From Rhodanobacter sp. DHB23 (GTDB lineage Bacteria; Pseudomonadota; Gammaproteobacteria; Xanthomonadales; Rhodanobacteraceae), in assembly GCF_014842975.1 (NCBI RefSeq), contig NZ_JACYXK010000023.1, positions 175,348-239,347 of the forward strand: 64,000 bases of DNA, given 5' to 3'. This document shows positions 61,433 to 64,000 of the stretch, piece after piece; position 1 is the stretch's first letter; every line of letters starts with the position of its first letter. Position numbers and translations under genes: made by a program. The notes below the pieces were generated by a model. The model searched no databases, was not told the DNA's origin, and saw only the letters and a program-made list of their open reading frames with translations.

Positions 61433-62693
61433 ATCGCTGGCCTTCGCATGGGCCGCGCGCGGCTGGTTAGCATTGTTGGCATTCACCGCGGGGGTGTTGG
61501 TCGTGGCCGCCCTGCGCAAGCCCGGCCGGCGCTGGTTCGGCGCGGAGCGTGCGTTCCAGTTGTGGCTGTTGCCGCCGCTGGCCGTGCTGGCCAGCCAGTT
61601 GCCGCACGCCGTCGCGGCGCCGGCCTCCTTGCCACCGCTGGTCTACGCGATCACCTCGGCCGTCGCCGCACCGTTGCCGGGCGCAGCGGGCGCCAGTGGT
61701 TTCGACTGGCGCATGGGCGCCTCGCTGCTGTGGTTGGCCGGTCTGCTCGCCGTGCTCGCGCTTATCGTTATGGCGCAGCATCGTTATCGCAGGCGCCTGC
61801 GCAGCGCCACGCCGTTGCCGCAGGCCTCGTTGCGCTGGCCGGTGCTGCGCGCCACGGATGCCGATACCGGCCCGGCGCTGGTCGGCGCCTGGCGCAGCCG
61901 CATCGTGCTGCCGGCGGATTTCGCGGAGCGCTACGACGCCACCGAGCAGGCGCTAATCCTCGCCCATGAGGGTGCGCATGCGCGTCGCGGCGATGGCTGG
62001 TGGAGCCTGCTGGCGCACGCGCTGGTCGCGCCGCTCTGGTTCCACCCGCTGGCCTGGTGGGCGCTGGCCGCGCTGCGCCATGACCAGGAACTGGCCTGCG
62101 ACGCCGCCGTGCTGCGCGAGCACGGCACGCAACGCCGCAGCTATGCGAATGCGATGTTGAAAACCCGGTCGGCAGCACTCGCGTTGCCGGTGGGCTGCGC
62201 GTGGTCCCCTCGTCATCCACTCACGGAGCGTATTGCCATGTTGAAGCAGAAGCCAGTTTCCAGCTCGCGTCGTCATGCGGGCGCCGTTGTCCTGGTCGTG
62301 TTCGCCGGCATGGCGGCAGGTGTGGCTTATGCGGCTGCAGTGCCGGCTGTAATAACCAGCGACCGCTATGCGCTGGAATGGAACGTGTCGTTCGACGGCA
62401 AGCCTGCGCAGAAGCTCAAGAAAATGTGCCTGAAGCCAGGCGAATACGCGAATGTAAACGGTGTCGCCACGGAGGTGCCGCCGTGGCAGGGGCGTGTTGC
62501 CATGTTTCCTGCTGAAAAGGGCGAGATTGAAATACGCGCGGACATGAGCGGAGGAACCTTGGACAAGCCAACGCACCCGATCCTGCGAACCATGCCGGGA
62601 CGGCCGGCCATCATCCAAATAGGCAACGTTGATAGCAAGAGCGGCAGCTTCAAGGGTATCAGACTGATGATGACAGCCAACATCGGCTGTTGA
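61419..62693 (+). CDS. BlaR1-like M56-family membrane metallopeptidase
   Basis: A 424-residue integral membrane protein with segments near residues 12-32, 45-65, 95-115 and 285-310. The zinc motif LAHEGAHARRGD lies near residue 180 and the third ligand region DQELACDAAVL near 218. The periplasmic C-terminus (about 110 residues) is not a penicillin-binding domain as in BlaR1; it is a short beta-rich region ending in a lone Cys. It is therefore an M56 sensor-protease that could cleave the BlaI-like repressor in response to another signal. Confidence 0.8.
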   Translation: MNKLESLAFAWAARGWLALLAFTAGVLVVAALRKPGRRWFGAERAFQLWLLPPLAVLASQLPHAVAAPASLPPLVYAITSAVAAPLPGAAGASGFDWRMGASLLWLAGLLAVLALIVMAQHRYRRRLRSATPLPQASLRWPVLRATDADTGPALVGAWRSRIVLPADFAERYDATEQALILAHEGAHARRGDGWWSLLAHALVAPLWFHPLAWWALAALRHDQELACDAAVLREHGTQRRSYANAMLKTRSAALALPVGCAWSPRHPLTERIAMLKQKPVSSSRRHAGAVVLVVFAGMAAGVAYAAAVPAVITSDRYALEWNVSFDGKPAQKLKKMCLKPGEYANVNGVATEVPPWQGRVAMFPAEKGEIEIRADMSGGTLDKPTHPILRTMPGRPAIIQIGNVDSKSGSFKGIRLMMTANIGC

Positions 62694-62763
62694 GTCTCGC
62701 CGCACAGGTGCGGCAGGCGCGGCTCGCTATACTTTTCCCCGTTGTCCTCAGGGAAAGAGTCCC

Positions 62764-63822
62764 GTGAAGCCGCGCCGCCTGTTGCCCGCCCTTGCCGCCC
62801 TCGGAGTCGCCGCGATGAGCCATGCCGCCACGCCACCCGTGCTGGTGATCCACGGCGGCGCCGGCGTCATCAAGCGCGACCTCACGCCGGCGAAGGAGAA
62901 GGCGATACGCGCGGCGCTGACGAAGGCGCTGCAGGACGGCTACGCGCAGCTCAAGGCCGGCAAGGATGCGGTGGACGCGGTGAGCGCCGCCATCGTGGTG
63001 CTGGAGGACGATCCGGACTTCAACGCCGGCCGGGGCGCGGTGTTCACCCACGACGGCAGGAACGAGCTGGACGCGGCGATCATGGACGGCGACAGCCAGG
63101 GCGCCGGCGCGGTGACCGGCGTCACGCGCATCAGGAACCCGATACTGCTGGCGCGCGCGGTGATGGAAAAGACGCCGTACGTGATGCTCTCCGGCGCCGG
63201 CGCCGAGGTGTTCGCGCAGAGCATCGGCATGCCGCTGGTCGATCCGTCCTACTTCCGCACCGAGGAGCGCTGGCAGCAGTTGCAGAAGGCGCTGAAGGAG
63301 GACGCGGCCGGCAAGTCGCATGCGGATGGGGAAACCGAAAAGCATTTCGGCACCGTGGGCGCGGTGGCGCTGGACGCGCAGGGCCATCTCGCCGCGGGCA
63401 CCTCCACCGGCGGCATGGTCGACAAGCGCTGGGGCCGCATCGGCGATTCGCCGATCATCGGCGCCGGCACGTATGCCAACAGCGACTGCGCGGTGTCGGG
63501 CACCGGCTGGGGCGAGTACTACATCCGCACCGTGGCGGCGCACGCGATCTGCATGCAGGTGAGCGAGATGCGCGTGCCGCTCAAGCGCGCCGCGGCGGTG
63601 GTGATCAACCAGCAGATCCCCGCGCTGGGCGGCAACGGCGGCGCGATCGCACTGGACGCGCACGGCAACATCGCCATCCCGTTCAACACCGACGGCATGT
63701 ACCGCGGCTGGATCGACGCCAGCGGCGTGCCGCACGTGGCGATCTACGGCGACGAGGACGACGGCACCTCCGTGCCGCCGGCGCCCGCCGAAAGCACGGG
63801 CGATCCCGACGGGCAACCGTAG
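62764..63822 (+). CDS. Secreted isoaspartyl peptidase/L-asparaginase (type III, Ntn hydrolase)
   Basis: A 352-residue precursor with a signal peptide (LLPALAALGVAAMSHA, cleavage near residue 21). PPVLVIHGGAGVI opens the domain; the autocleavage and nucleophile site is HFGTVGAVALD, with Thr near residue 200, followed by AAGTSTGGMVDKRWGRIGDSPIIGAGTYA. Such enzymes self-cleave into alpha and beta chains and remove isoaspartyl dipeptides. GTG start after AGGGAAAG; TATACT at 62728-62733 may be its -10 box. The TAG stop (63820-63822) is part of a GTAG repeat. Confidence 0.92.
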   Translation: MKPRRLLPALAALGVAAMSHAATPPVLVIHGGAGVIKRDLTPAKEKAIRAALTKALQDGYAQLKAGKDAVDAVSAAIVVLEDDPDFNAGRGAVFTHDGRNELDAAIMDGDSQGAGAVTGVTRIRNPILLARAVMEKTPYVMLSGAGAEVFAQSIGMPLVDPSYFRTEERWQQLQKALKEDAAGKSHADGETEKHFGTVGAVALDAQGHLAAGTSTGGMVDKRWGRIGDSPIIGAGTYANSDCAVSGTGWGEYYIRTVAAHAICMQVSEMRVPLKRAAAVVINQQIPALGGNGGAIALDAHGNIAIPFNTDGMYRGWIDASGVPHVAIYGDEDDGTSVPPAPAESTGDPDGQP

Positions 63823-63896
63823 GAGCGCACCCTGTGCGCGATGGCTCTGATGTTTGATCGAAGCCAAGAGCCATCGCGCACAGGGTGCGCTTGTGT
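63819..63896. repeat. GTAG palindromic repeat, CACCCTGTGCG family (imperfect end)
   Basis: A stem-loop from GTAGGAGCGCACCCTGTGCG to a complementary right arm that decays at its end (GCGCTTGTG in place of GCGCTCCTAC). The left GTAG provides the stop codon of the peptidase gene. The remaining 104 bp of the window show no convincing gene, only a 10-bp GATGTGCGGC/GCCGCACATC dyad (63929-63938 and 63985-63994). Confidence 0.8.
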
Positions 63897-64000
63897 CTGC
63901 CCAAATCCGTAAAGTGGAAGCGGAGAGCGATGTGCGGCACGCCGAAGGCGCGCAGTGTTGGAAGCACGAGTAGGAGCCCGAGCGGCCGCACATCGACCTC

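Noticed and set aside
63823..64000. A possible gene start on the minus strand at the right edge
   Set aside because: Minus-strand frames here run through the palindromic repeat and the antisense of the peptidase gene, with no ribosome site or recognisable protein.

Overview
The window is a stretch of high-GC bacterial chromosome, almost fully coding. Gene content and order point to a gammaproteobacterium of the Xanthomonadales/Lysobacterales, most likely Rhodanobacteraceae (Rhodanobacter, Dyella, Luteibacter or Frateuria type). The strongest markers are the block gshB-tonB-yqgE-ruvX-pyrB lying back to back with pilG-pilH-pilI-pilJ-chpA-chpB-chpC, a pilT-pilU pair, a gspN gene, a divergent tesA / ybbA-ybbP locus, and many GTAG-type palindromic repeats in intergenic gaps. 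The genus is inferred from gene order and protein character; no database was searched. No rRNA, tRNA, CRISPR array, prophage or transposase gene was recognised.
Layout. 1-8.7 kb: end of a glycosyltransferase, EamA permease, DUF2127 protein, a membrane GGDEF-EAL enzyme, cstA with its small partner, peptide deformylase, and an MFS/NTF2-like pair divergent from a LysR regulator. 9.8-18.5 kb: acyltransferase, an orphan protein, hemE, a WGR protein, aroB-aroK, an SDR protein, ybjQ, a glycerate-kinase-like protein, pdxH and a cobalamin-binding-like protein. 18.6-23.4 kb: a ChaN-like secreted protein, an M13 peptidase lipoprotein, yggT-proC. 23.6-26 kb: the twitching ATPases pilT and pilU. 26-32 kb: an unknown lipoprotein and the pyrB-to-gshB operon. 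32.2-44.3 kb: the Pil-Chp chemosensory operon, which ends in a 54-residue membrane protein. 44.3-46.5 kb: rsmE and bioA. 46.5-50.7 kb: a tightly overlapping run gspN, IMPase, membrane protein, nudE, cysQ, mazG. 50.8-53.7 kb: a repeat-rich secreted protein, an ion-transporter-like protein, a small glycine-rich membrane protein and a GST. 53.8-59.3 kb: ybbP, a 790-bp inverted element, ybbA, tesA and an orphan response regulator. 59.4-63.8 kb: a fused 3-oxoacid CoA-transferase, a BlaI/BlaR-like pair and a secreted isoaspartyl peptidase.
How parts work together. PilT and PilU power pilus retraction, and the Pil-Chp pathway (PilJ receptor, PilI/ChpC adaptors, ChpA multi-Hpt kinase, PilG/PilH regulators) controls pilus activity; the GGDEF-EAL protein may feed c-di-GMP into the same surface lifestyle. 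The rest is mostly housekeeping (haem, shikimate, pyrimidine, glutathione, biotin, PLP, nucleotide sanitation).
The most interesting non-coding structure is (1) a family of GTAG stem-loops, two of which supply the stop codon of the neighbouring gene, and (2) a roughly 790-bp head-to-head inverted element that separates the ATPase and permease genes of the YbbAP-type transporter. No clear new defence or biosynthetic system was found; the best leads are those repeats, a CheB-like protein with an altered catalytic serine, a seven-repeat VGSGD protein bracketed by sibling repeats, and a BlaI-type operator array.
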